In this document: one piece after another, positions 1-5,886 of the stretch
How the letters are laid out: every line of letters starts with the position of its first letter
Position numbering within the stretch: position 1 is the stretch's first letter
Notes under the pieces: model-generated
The model's input: the letters and a program-made list of their open reading frames with translations, nothing else
Databases searched by the model: none
Told to the model about the DNA's origin: nothing
Position numbers and translations under genes: made by a program
Assembly (NCBI GenBank): GCA_900550025.1
Contig: URQP01000082.1
Span: 1 to 12,276 of the forward strand
DNA length: 12,276 nucleotides
Source of the DNA: an uncultured Porphyromonadaceae bacterium
GTDB lineage: Bacteria; Bacteroidota; Bacteroidia; Bacteroidales; Muribaculaceae
Reading direction: 5' to 3'

Positions 1-1
1 A

Positions 2-52
2 ATGCAGGCTGAAAACATAATAGAGAACGCCCGCTATTTGGCGGCGTGCTAA
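2..52 (+). CDS. C-terminal end of an upstream gene (partial)
   Basis: The frame starting at base 2 is open to a TAA at 50-52 and reads MQAENIIENARYLAAC. It could be a free 16-residue ORF, but it is more likely the tail of a gene that starts left of the window, because the following 85 bases are a typical intergenic leader. Nothing can be said about function. The stop lies 7 bases before the structured leader at 59-109. Confidence 0.4.
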   Translation: MQAENIIENARYLAAC

Positions 53-58
53 AGACCC

Positions 59-109
59 GCCCCGCTGCGATGGCACGCTATGCGCCGGGCTTCGTTGCCC
101 GGGCGGGGC
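59..109 (+). ncRNA. Structured leader hairpin, copy 1
   Basis: The outer stem GCCCCGC (59-65) pairs perfectly with GCGGGGC (103-109). The inner stem CCGGGC (85-90) pairs with GCCCGG (97-102), with the loop TTCGTT. The two stems abut on the 3' side, and bases 66-84 form a one-sided 19-nt bulge. An A-rich stretch and the ATG at 138 follow, 28 nt after the stem. It is not a terminator for rightward genes because A residues, not T, follow it. The same architecture recurs at 1087-1131 and 2181-2229. I infer a cis-acting RNA (expression control, RNA processing or protein binding). Confidence 0.6.
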
Positions 110-137
110 AAAAAAGAACCAATAAACAAAAAAACTT

Positions 138-1073
138 ATGAAAACTACGAACGCAACAATCGAACAAATTACCAACGAATTAGTAAAGACATTCCGGGAC
201 GGCGAAAGGACGACGGAATATAATGCACAATCCGAACGCTACGAACTTTTCAGCGGCTGGGCCGGTTGCCATTCGCCGGTATCGCGCCCGGCGTTCATCG
301 CCGCTTTCGGTGCGGATACAGTGGAAAAGGCCGAGAAAGAAGCAAAGCGCATCATTTCCGAGGACGCAAAAAAATACGCTGCATCCGACTATATGGCACA
401 CGTCAGGGAGGCGGAAGCGCACGAGAAAGCCGGGCAACCTGCACCGGAAGCCGGGAAATATATGTTTGCCGTCTCTACCGATTGGAAATGCGACAGCGGG
501 CGCGGAATATACGAGGAAATATATAACAGGCTGGAATATTTTCCGGACAAAGAATTCAAAAAGCAGCTTGTGTTCGTTGAAAAAATATACAACGTGTCAG
601 CCCTTGAATTTTCAGACCGGGCGACGGCAAACAAAATCGCTAAATTGGAAGATTGCCCCGGCGGCTGGAGCTGTGAGGATGGCGATTTTTTAGACGCAAA
701 AAAAATGCACTGGACGCATGCCGCGGCGGTCGTCGCGCCTGATGGTCGCTACTACCTGATAGACAATGAGGGCTACAATTACGCACGCTATATCTTTACA
801 CCGTTGAATTGGCGGGAAATGTTTGCCGATATTATCGAGGCCAAAGAGCCGCAGAAAAAGACCCCAAAGGAAGCGAAAAAGACCCCAAAGGCGGACGGCC
901 TACAAATAATAGATTACAGCGAAAAGGCGTTAGCCGTAATCGGAGAGACAAAAGCGGTTAAGGAGCAATTAAAGCAATTAGGAGGGCGATTCAATCCGCG
1001 GCTGTCGTGCGGGGCTGGCTGGATATTCAGCAAGAAGAAAGAAACGGAGCTAAGGGCGTTAATAGCCGGGTAA
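138..1073 (+). CDS. Mobile-element protein with C-terminal GGRFN/GWIFSK domain
   Basis: This 311-aa soluble protein has three visible parts. Residues 1-160 are charged and unassigned. Residues about 170-235 contain the signature CPGGWSCEDGDF and an HWTHAAAVVAPDGRYYLID segment, a pattern I associate with accessory domains in Bacteroidales mobile-element proteins. Residues 256-311 form a compact domain with YSEKALAVIGETK, GGRFNP and GWIFSKK, a module also seen in plasmid, phage and large-virus proteins with no firmly assigned activity. A linker at 240-251 repeats KKTPK and is encoded by two copies of the same 12-mer found next to the attachment site. The ATG at 138 is chosen because it follows an A-rich leader and the hairpin at 59-109. 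No catalytic motif is recognised, so the function is unknown; a DNA-handling role for the element is an inference. Confidence 0.85.
   Translation: MKTTNATIEQITNELVKTFRDGERTTEYNAQSERYELFSGWAGCHSPVSRPAFIAAFGADTVEKAEKEAKRIISEDAKKYAASDYMAHVREAEAHEKAGQPAPEAGKYMFAVSTDWKCDSGRGIYEEIYNRLEYFPDKEFKKQLVFVEKIYNVSALEFSDRATANKIAKLEDCPGGWSCEDGDFLDAKKMHWTHAAAVVAPDGRYYLIDNEGYNYARYIFTPLNWREMFADIIEAKEPQKKTPKEAKKTPKADGLQIIDYSEKALAVIGETKAVKEQLKQLGGRFNPRLSCGAGWIFSKKKETELRALIAG
854..886 (+). repeat. Two in-frame copies of GAAAAAGACCCC
   Basis: The 12-mer GAAAAAGACCCC occurs at 854-865 and 875-886, exactly 21 bases (seven codons) apart, followed each time by AAAGG. It encodes the doubled KKTPK linker of the surrounding gene. 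The identical 12-mer recurs as an array at 6227-6279 beside the attachment site. Confidence 0.85.
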
Positions 1074-1086
1074 CGGCAAAGCCTTT

Positions 1087-1131
1087 GCCCCTGACGGAGG
1101 ACGGAGACCGGGAGCGACACCCGGCAGGGGC
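1087..1131 (+). ncRNA. Structured leader hairpin, copy 2
   Basis: The outer stem GCCCCTG (1087-1093) pairs with CAGGGGC (1125-1131). The inner stem CCGGG (1108-1112) pairs with CCCGG (1120-1124) around a 7-nt loop. The inner stem abuts the outer stem on the 3' side, leaving a 14-nt purine-rich bulge (1094-1107) on the 5' side only. The stem ends 30 nt before the ATG at 1162 and is followed by an A/T-rich leader. Relative to copy 1 the outer stem has changed C-G to T-A and G-C to C-G pairs without losing pairing. Confidence 0.6.
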
Positions 1132-1161
1132 GCAATTATTAACCAATTAAAAAATTACGTT

Positions 1162-1752
1162 ATGCAGACTGTTACAAAAACTTCCAACGTGTACCACTTT
1201 AACGAGCTTTCCGACCGTGCGAAAGACGCGGCCTATTACCAATGGGTATCCAATGCAGATTACGATAGTAATTGTAATATGGACACCTTAAAAGAATTTG
1301 AAGGGCTTTTCAATGTAAAAGCATATGATTGGCAATATGACGAATGTACTTATAATTACCATTTCCGGACAAGCTATGACAACGGCATCGACGAATTAAG
1401 CGGGGAAAGGCTATATAAATTCATCATAAACAATTACTACGAATACCTTTTCAAATCTAAGACGTATTACAGCGAGGATTACAATAAAAGCCGCAAAAGC
1501 CGTATTTCCATACAGAAGAATAGTATGTTGGCGGGCCTTTATGCGGACGATGAAATATTAGCCCCTATTTACGCCTTTCTTAAAAGACCGGATAAAAACA
1601 CAACCTTTTACGGCTTGATAGACAAATGCTTAGACAATTTTTTTGATTATTGCAAAAAAGATTATGAATGGAGCATCAGCAAAGAAAGATTTGATGAAGA
1701 ATGCCGAGAAATGGGGCATTTGTTCTATGAGAACGGAGAGATGTATAACTAA
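1162..1752 (+). CDS. Phage-type protein of unknown function (196 aa)
   Basis: This 196-aa acidic, aromatic-rich protein has no signal peptide or membrane segment. The opening ELSDRAKDAAYYQWV, the DxxLKEFE region, the LSGERLYKFIINNYY segment, the LAGLYADDEILAPIYAFLKRP segment and a C-terminal YENGEMY resemble a protein family seen in phages and plasmids of Firmicutes and Bacteroidetes. I know this family by pattern, not by function. Its presence supports the mobile-element reading of the region. It lies 89 nt after the previous gene, behind leader copy 2, and is followed after 14 nt by another small gene, so it probably heads a short transcription unit. The ATG at 1162 is the first in frame and sits after a typical A/T-rich leader. 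No catalytic residues can be named. Confidence 0.8.
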   Translation: MQTVTKTSNVYHFNELSDRAKDAAYYQWVSNADYDSNCNMDTLKEFEGLFNVKAYDWQYDECTYNYHFRTSYDNGIDELSGERLYKFIINNYYEYLFKSKTYYSEDYNKSRKSRISIQKNSMLAGLYADDEILAPIYAFLKRPDKNTTFYGLIDKCLDNFFDYCKKDYEWSISKERFDEECREMGHLFYENGEMYN

Positions 1753-1766
1753 TAAAATTTAAATAT

Positions 1767-1967
1767 ATGGATGTCTCAAAATTGAATCTGAACGACAAAG
1801 ACTATTACGGCGTGGTCAATTTCTTGCAATCGTTTGAGAACGCAAAAACCTACACTTCATTTATGGAAAACAATGAATTGCGCTGGGAATTGTACGAAAT
1901 GGCGGAACGCCTGAAAAAGAGAGCGGAAAAGAAAATAATCAACGAATTTAAACAAGTGGAAATATGA
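1767..1967 (+). CDS. Small hypothetical protein (66 aa)
   Basis: This 66-aa, probably helical, charged protein carries the segment MAERLKKRAEKKI near its C-terminus. It starts 14 nt after the preceding stop behind AAATATATG, and its stop overlaps the next start in an ATGA arrangement (1964-1967). That indicates translational coupling with the following secreted or membrane peptide. No family is recognised. The coupling and the operon position are the main reasons to believe it is a real gene. Confidence 0.65.
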   Translation: MDVSKLNLNDKDYYGVVNFLQSFENAKTYTSFMENNELRWELYEMAERLKKRAEKKIINEFKQVEI

Positions 1968-2173
1968 AAAAGGCGATTATAACGGTAACGGCGGCGATTG
2001 CCGCACTTGTGGCAATCGGTTGGGCTGATGCCCCGGAATACTCCGAAAGCTGGCGGGCATACTGTGAAAGTTACGATGTTAATTTAAACAATCCGACAAA
2101 CGAACAATTGAATTACTATTTGGACGTTTACGCCGGAAGCGTGGAGGAAGAAGCAGATTTAAGCGGCAAATAA
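1964..2173 (+). CDS. Small exported or membrane-anchored protein (69 aa)
   Basis: The 69-aa product begins MKKAIITVTAAIAALVAIGW: two lysines, then about 16 hydrophobic residues, then ADAPEYSE. This is either a Sec signal peptide (possible cleavage near Ala-Asp-Ala) or an uncleaved N-terminal anchor. The remaining 45 residues are acidic and rich in Tyr and Asn, ending EEEADLSGK. The start overlaps the previous gene's stop by four bases (ATGA), so the two are probably co-translated. There is no lipobox cysteine and no known family. The gene is followed by structured leader copy 3. Confidence 0.7.
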   Translation: MKKAIITVTAAIAALVAIGWADAPEYSESWRAYCESYDVNLNNPTNEQLNYYLDVYAGSVEEEADLSGK

Positions 2174-2180
2174 AGCCACC

Positions 2181-2229
2181 GCGCACAAACGGATAGGTTT
2201 TTCAGGCGGTGCGATTTTCCGCCGTGCGC
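2181..2229 (+). ncRNA. Structured leader hairpin, copy 3
   Basis: The outer stem GCGCAC (2181-2186) pairs with GTGCGC (2224-2229). The inner stem GGCGG (2205-2209) pairs with CCGCC (2219-2223) around a 9-nt loop. Again the inner stem abuts the outer stem on the 3' side and an 18-nt bulge (2187-2204) lies on the 5' side only. The stem ends 25 nt before the ATG at 2255. An alternative pairing, CACCGC (2177-2182) with GCGGTG (2206-2211), would break both stems, so two mutually exclusive folds are possible. Confidence 0.55.
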
Positions 2230-2254
2230 ACAAGAATAACAAAAACTAAACATT

Positions 2255-2536
2255 ATGACTTACGACGACTTGAAATGGGAGGACGTGGAAGCGATGGAGC
2301 GTCTGAACGAGGAAAACCGCTGGGCATTGTCCGGCAAAGAGCTTGAACGACTGGCAGCAGCGCACAAGGCGGCAAAACAGGCAGGAGACGAATACAAATG
2401 CCTCCTGATTGAATACCGCCTTAACGATATGAATTTCCACACGGAAGCCCGGCACTTGCACGCCGGGGAGTACGGCAAGGCGTTAGAGGCATTCGACAAG
2501 GCAATATATAATGGATGTTTAATTGTTAAAGGCTAA
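2255..2536 (+). CDS. Small hypothetical protein, helical (93 aa)
   Basis: This 93-aa soluble protein is predicted by eye to be mostly helical. Its N-terminal half is rich in Glu, Ala and Lys (SGKELERLAAAHKAAKQAGDEYK). The C-terminal part, HAGEYGKALEAFDKAIYNG, resembles half of a TPR-like helix pair, but one such motif is not enough to assign the fold. The ATG at 2255 follows the A-rich leader after hairpin copy 3. The TAA stop lies inside a small inverted repeat (2532-2558) before the next gene. No function is recognised. Confidence 0.7.
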   Translation: MTYDDLKWEDVEAMERLNEENRWALSGKELERLAAAHKAAKQAGDEYKCLLIEYRLNDMNFHTEARHLHAGEYGKALEAFDKAIYNGCLIVKG

Positions 2537-2558
2537 GGCACTATGGCAAGAACTTAGC
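2532..2558 (+). repeat. Inverted repeat between two small genes
   Basis: GCTAAG (2532-2537) and CTTAGC (2553-2558) are perfect inverted copies separated by 15 bases. The left arm contains the TAA stop of the preceding gene. The right arm ends 13 nt before the next ATG (2572). No T tract follows. It occupies the same intergenic position as the GC-rich leaders but is weaker and lacks the inner stem. Confidence 0.4.
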
Positions 2559-2571
2559 GAAATAAACTGTT

Positions 2572-2781
2572 ATGGAAGAAATAAGACAAGATGGCAAAAC
2601 AATGCTTTCAAGTACAGACGGAAGCACAATTAAAATAATATTCAATAATCTAACCGGACGGAATTTCGACGACAAAAAGGAATACCAACGATACAGGCAA
2701 TTTGCAATGGCATACGGATTCCACGCCGGGACGATTGAACGGTACGAGAACGGAGAATTAAAGGAAACGGCAAACCTCTAA
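2572..2781 (+). CDS. Small hypothetical protein (69 aa)
   Basis: This 69-aa polar protein contains STDGSTIKIIFNNLTG and a basic stretch KKEYQRYRQFAMAYGF. There is no signal peptide, membrane segment or recognised motif. It begins 35 nt after the preceding stop and ends 11 nt before the DpnD/PcfM-like gene, which points to one transcript. The codon use resembles that of its neighbours. Function is unknown. Confidence 0.65.
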   Translation: MEEIRQDGKTMLSSTDGSTIKIIFNNLTGRNFDDKKEYQRYRQFAMAYGFHAGTIERYENGELKETANL

Positions 2782-2792
2782 ACACAAACAAT

Positions 2793-2975
2793 ATGGAAAC
2801 TTATAAAATTGAGATTATCGAGACACTGTCAAAGACTGTAGAAGTAACGGCGGAAAACGCAGACGCAGCATACAACGAGGTTTATGAATTATACCGCAAC
2901 GGCTTAATAGTATTGGGTGCTGACGACTTCGTAGACGCTGAACTTTATGAATTGCCAAAACCACACATCAAATAA
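2793..2975 (+). CDS. DpnD/PcfM-like small protein
   Basis: The 60-aa product reads METYKIEIIETLSKTVEVTAENADAAYNEVYELYRNG..IVLGADDFVDAEL in outline, which matches the layout of the DpnD/PcfM-like family. That layout is an N-terminal beta strand ending in ETL, a VEV.AE.ADAA helix, a Y(R)NGxIVL turn and a terminal ADDFVD motif. Family members are named after a gene of a pneumococcal restriction cassette and one of plasmid pCF10, and they are common on mobile elements. Their biochemical role is not established. The gene follows its neighbour by 11 nt and is complete. It is one of the more reliable family assignments among the small genes here. Confidence 0.8.
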   Translation: METYKIEIIETLSKTVEVTAENADAAYNEVYELYRNGLIVLGADDFVDAELYELPKPHIK

Positions 2976-2997
2976 AGCGTCACAGGGGCAACAACGA

Positions 2998-3021
2998 CCG
3001 CACGGCAATACGGCCGTGCGG
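2998..3021 (+). ncRNA. Perfect 9-bp leader hairpin (simpler relative of copies 1-3)
   Basis: CCGCACGGC (2998-3006) pairs with GCCGTGCGG (3013-3021) around the 6-nt loop AATACG. It ends 21 nt before the ATG at 3043, at about the same distance as the bulged leaders, but it has no 5' bulge or outer stem. It is followed by A residues, so it is not a rightward terminator. Confidence 0.5.
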
Positions 3022-3029
3022 ATGAAAAA

Positions 3030-3035
3030 AGGAGG
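3030..3035 (+). promoter_or_regulatory. Canonical Shine-Dalgarno AGGAGG
   Basis: AGGAGG lies 7 nt before the ATG at 3043 and decides that start over the upstream in-frame ATGs at 3022 and 2947. A full Shine-Dalgarno is unusual in Bacteroidetes and is not seen before the other genes of this window. Confidence 0.6.
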
Positions 3036-3042
3036 CAAGAAA

Positions 3043-3267
3043 ATGGAAATCAAAAGAATCAAACGAGACCTGAAACGCAAACGGAGGCTTGAAATCACGG
3101 AAACGATAATATCCGCGTTGCTTCTCGTCAACGGCATCCCGGCGATATTCAGTCTACACATAAACAAAACATATTTTTTCATCAATCTATTCATTTACAC
3201 ATTGTGGACTGTCTACATCCACTTTTTCAAAAACAGCGAATTATGGAATCGGTTAACAAGGAAATAA
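3043..3267 (+). CDS. Small two-helix membrane protein (74 aa)
   Basis: The product starts MEIKRIKRDLKRKRRLEITE, a strongly basic cytoplasmic tail. Two hydrophobic segments follow, about residues 21-39 (ETIISALLLVNGIPAIFSL) and about residues 44-61 (YFFINLFIYTLWTVYIHF), and a basic end. By the positive-inside rule both ends are probably cytoplasmic. I choose the ATG at 3043 because of the Shine-Dalgarno at 3030-3035; ATGs at 3022 (inside the end of the hairpin) and 2947 would add 7 or 32 residues. The last 25 bases overlap the start of the clamp-like gene at 3243, suggesting coupled translation. No family is recognised; a membrane role for the element is inferred. Confidence 0.65.
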   Translation: MEIKRIKRDLKRKRRLEITETIISALLLVNGIPAIFSLHINKTYFFINLFIYTLWTVYIHFFKNSELWNRLTRK

Positions 3268-5027
3268 TACGGCAACTAACGGAATACGCCAATATAATGT
3301 TCGAGAGCATAAAGCAGGAAATGCCCGCCGGGACATACACCGCGGCGCAAATAGACAAAATGCTCATTTCAGAACCGGAGAAATACGGACTGAAAACCGT
3401 GAGACGGACATACAATGACAAATATAGCAGCAGGATAGCGAAAGAACGGAAACCGTTCGTAAAGACAGTGGAATCGTCATACGGAAGCGACACGATAACA
3501 ACCGAAACATACAATTACGGTGAATGCCTGACAGTGGAGGCAGGGACATTTAAAGCGACATTTGATGCCTGCAAATTGTTCGACTATCTGAATAGGTTTG
3601 AACGGCTGGAGAATGTCAGGAACAAGGCGCATTTCGTTAAACAGGAAAGCAAACAGGGCGATTTGATATTCTCCGGCGACATAAAAGCGGACAAGGCTAT
3701 GAGAAAAGCGGTTAAATATCTTTCCAAAGACGAATTAAGGCCTGCACTTCAAACGGCGTTACTTGATATTGAAAAATCTGCAATTGTTGTTACAGACGGT
3801 TATAAATTAGCAGTCTACCCGGTGCAGATAGAAACCGCGCATAAGACGGAAGCGGAGGCGGAAAGGAAAATATTGCTGACAGCGGACGCGTTGAGAAACT
3901 TCGACGGCGTTCTGCACGTGGAGGCATACACCGACGGCAATGCAGTAACGACATACACAACAAGAACGGACGGAAAAGAGCATAAGACATCAACCAATAT
4001 GAGCTACCCTAATTGGGAAAGAGTATTGCCCCAACTGAAAAGCGACGGCTACATCAAAATAGAAACGGCGTGCGTACAGACCGTGATGAAAGCGATAAAG
4101 GCGGCAAAGGATAAATTAATTTCTTTCCAAACGGAAAAAGGCAACGATTATGTCTCAATTGAATTTAAAGAGAAATATGATGCTTTGGACGGCGCAAAAA
4201 AGATTCTACGCCTGAAGCTGGAAAATGCGGCGAAATTCACGGCAAAATTTTATATTGACGCGGACAAGCTACAGGCCGTTTCCGACTGGGACGGCGGAAT
4301 ATGGTACAACGGTACACGCCCGGTTGTATTCGACGATAAAAACACTGATATATCCTTAGTGATGCCGTTTCTTTACGACGATTCCAATTACAGCGAGCCG
4401 GACGGAGAGACCGTGCAGCCGCTTGGACGCCGCACATATTTGGAGGCGGAAATGGAGACGGCGAAAGCGGAGGCGGCTATGACGCAAATAAAAGCACTCA
4501 CAGCCTTTTTTGAGACGCTGGGCGATATTCTTATCGAAACGGAAATAAAACGGCTTGAAACACGCCTGAAACAACTTTGCACGATGCGTGACAGAAAGGC
4601 GGTGCAAACACAGGACGGCCGCAATACGGAAACAATGGCAGAAAATGCGGAGACAGTACCCTGCACGGATAGTAATATGGAGGCGGCAACGGTTGAAATT
4701 GCACCCCAACGGCCCGGCAGCATAAAAGACACGCAAGGAACAATCACGGACTACAGAACGCCAACCGGCAAGAAGCGGATATGGCTGTTAACAGCGACAA
4801 CCGCTCCAAATGTGCGGTGTATCAGGAATACGGCTGCAATGGGACGGAAAGGAAATACGGCAGCACTTGGCAACCGGGGGCGAACAATCAGTCAAGGAAA
4901 CCGGGAGGAAACAACCATAAACGGCAAAATGCACATACGGGGCCCGACCGAACGGCTGACCGAGCGACTACAAATTCATTCCGACAAACGACAAATCAAT
5001 AAACCTATATGCAAAAGAACGATTTAA
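3243..5027 (+). CDS. Divergent DNA polymerase III beta (sliding clamp)-like protein with long C-terminal extension
   Basis: The protein has 594 aa from the ATG at 3243; an upstream GTG at 3204 is less likely. Residues 155-197 (KYLSKDELRPALQTALLDIE, then VVTDGYKLAVYPV) match the clamp pattern 'de-RP-L-gv-fe ... TDGhRLA'. Residues 209-219 (ILLTADALRNF) match the following 'vivP-kal-eL' strand. SYPNWERVLP (254-263) matches the 'fPDYRRVLP' segment, and NTDISLVMPFLYDD (367-380) matches the 'yvVMPmrl' C-terminal end. The order and spacing fit domains 2 and 3 of DnaN, and residues 1-150 would hold a degenerate domain 1. About 215 residues follow that bacterial clamps lack: a helical, possibly coiled-coil part (395-445) and a low-complexity tail. 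The role could be an element-specific clamp, a decoy, or a clamp-loader or polymerase-binding protein; this is inference. Its end overlaps the recombinase gene by 19 nt, and its tail may be in the wrong frame (see 4781-5002). Confidence 0.75.
   Translation: MESVNKEIIRQLTEYANIMFESIKQEMPAGTYTAAQIDKMLISEPEKYGLKTVRRTYNDKYSSRIAKERKPFVKTVESSYGSDTITTETYNYGECLTVEAGTFKATFDACKLFDYLNRFERLENVRNKAHFVKQESKQGDLIFSGDIKADKAMRKAVKYLSKDELRPALQTALLDIEKSAIVVTDGYKLAVYPVQIETAHKTEAEAERKILLTADALRNFDGVLHVEAYTDGNAVTTYTTRTDGKEHKTSTNMSYPNWERVLPQLKSDGYIKIETACVQTVMKAIKAAKDKLISFQTEKGNDYVSIEFKEKYDALDGAKKILRLKLENAAKFTAKFYIDADKLQAVSDWDGGIWYNGTRPVVFDDKNTDISLVMPFLYDDSNYSEPDGETVQPLGRRTYLEAEMETAKAEAAMTQIKALTAFFETLGDILIETEIKRLETRLKQLCTMRDRKAVQTQDGRNTETMAENAETVPCTDSNMEAATVEIAPQRPGSIKDTQGTITDYRTPTGKKRIWLLTATTAPNVRCIRNTAAMGRKGNTAALGNRGRTISQGNREETTINGKMHIRGPTERLTERLQIHSDKRQINKPICKRTI
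4781..5002 (+). other. Alternative reading frame over the 3' end of the clamp-like gene
   Basis: A 73-codon ORF (MAVNSDNRSKCAVYQEYGCN... to ...RQTTNQ) lies in a second frame over the last 80 or so codons of the clamp-like gene, ending 6 nt before the recombinase ATG. This frame is open from 4697, just after a TGA at 4694-4696. Its product is polar and rich in Asn, Gln, Ser and Thr; the main frame here gives an Arg/Thr-rich tail. Either may be real. A frameshift (mutation, sequencing error or programmed) somewhere in 4697-5002 would fuse the clamp to this tail. It could also be a separate small gene. Confidence 0.35.
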
Positions 5028-5842
5028 AGACGGCATTCACCGCAAAATATCCGAAATACGGCAGTGTCATAGATATGTTTTGCGAAGCGAACGATTGCAC
5101 CTCCAACTGGAAAAACGTCACGAAACTGAATCTCGTGCGCTTCATCGACTACCTTAGCGAACGGCTGGCACGGTCGAGCGTAAAGACTTATTGCGCTATG
5201 CTTAAATCGGTATTAAGCATTTATTCAGAAGAAATAAAGTTACCGAAAGGCTACGAGAAAATACTTTCTCCAAAGGGCGACATAAGCCAAAACACGTGGC
5301 TGAACGAATCGGAGATAAAAAAACTTATGGCATATACGCCTGAAATACAGACTGAACGGCTCGTGCAGAAACAATTCATAATGGGTGCGCTCACCGGGGC
5401 AAGGCACAGCGACTTCTCACGGTTCACCAAAAGCAACATCGAGAACGGACGGCTCGTCTATGTCTCGCAAAAGACACATAGGAAAACGGAAGTCCCGCTT
5501 GCACCAATCGTGGAAACGCTTCTGAATGACACCGACATCCATAAATCGGTATCCGACCCGACTTTCAATACGACGCTGCGGAATATATGCCGCAAATGCG
5601 GGATAAACGAGATTGTGAAACTTTATAAGGCGGGAGAGGAGACCGAGGGTGAAAAATGGCGGTTCATAAGCTCGCACACCGCACGCCGGAGTTTCGCCAC
5701 CAATCTTTACTTACGCTGCCACGACATTTTTCTTGTCAGCAAGCTAATGGGACATTCTTCCGTCGAAATGACCGCCACCTACATTATGACCGTCGGAGAC
5801 TTCAACGCTGACATAAAGGAATATTTTGCCCAATTCAAATAA
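5009..5842 (+). CDS. Tyrosine recombinase / integrase
   Basis: This 277-aa site-specific recombinase of the lambda-integrase family cuts and rejoins attachment sites through a 3'-phosphotyrosine. Residues 20-75 form a SAM-like core-binding domain (NLVRFIDYLSERLARSSVKT). The catalytic set is complete: R132 in TGARHSDF, K155 in SQKTHRK, H223 and R226 in HTARRSFA, H249 in LMGHSS, and the nucleophile Y258 in ATYIM. It is short for Bacteroidales element integrases, which are often near 400 aa, because it begins almost at the core-binding domain. A separate N-terminal arm-binding domain is absent or minimal. The gene overlaps the end of the clamp-like gene by 19 nt, which links element replication and integration functions on one transcript. 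The tRNA-Gln 518 bases downstream is the presumed target. Confidence 0.95.
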   Translation: MQKNDLKTAFTAKYPKYGSVIDMFCEANDCTSNWKNVTKLNLVRFIDYLSERLARSSVKTYCAMLKSVLSIYSEEIKLPKGYEKILSPKGDISQNTWLNESEIKKLMAYTPEIQTERLVQKQFIMGALTGARHSDFSRFTKSNIENGRLVYVSQKTHRKTEVPLAPIVETLLNDTDIHKSVSDPTFNTTLRNICRKCGINEIVKLYKAGEETEGEKWRFISSHTARRSFATNLYLRCHDIFLVSKLMGHSSVEMTATYIMTVGDFNADIKEYFAQFK

Positions 5843-5861
5843 AAAACAAACACGCAAACAT

Positions 5862-5869
5862 TATCTTTG
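5862..5869 (+). promoter_or_regulatory. Bacteroidetes -7 box TATCTTTG
   Basis: TATCTTTG matches TAnnTTTG exactly and lies 17 nt before the ATG at 5887, in the gap after the recombinase stop. No clear TTTG -33 box is seen 19-21 bp upstream. The expected transcript would start near 5876 with a leader of only about 10 nt. Confidence 0.5.
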
Positions 5870-5886
5870 CATAAAAAGACAAGAAT

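Noticed and set aside
59..109. Reading the GC-rich hairpins at 59-109, 1087-1131 and 2181-2229 as rho-independent terminators
   Set aside because: All three are followed on the + strand by A/T- or A-rich leaders without a T tract, and on the - strand no gene would need terminating there.
223..693. 156-codon frame overlapping the first gene
   Set aside because: Arg/Lys/Pro-rich product without motif, entirely inside a well-supported gene.
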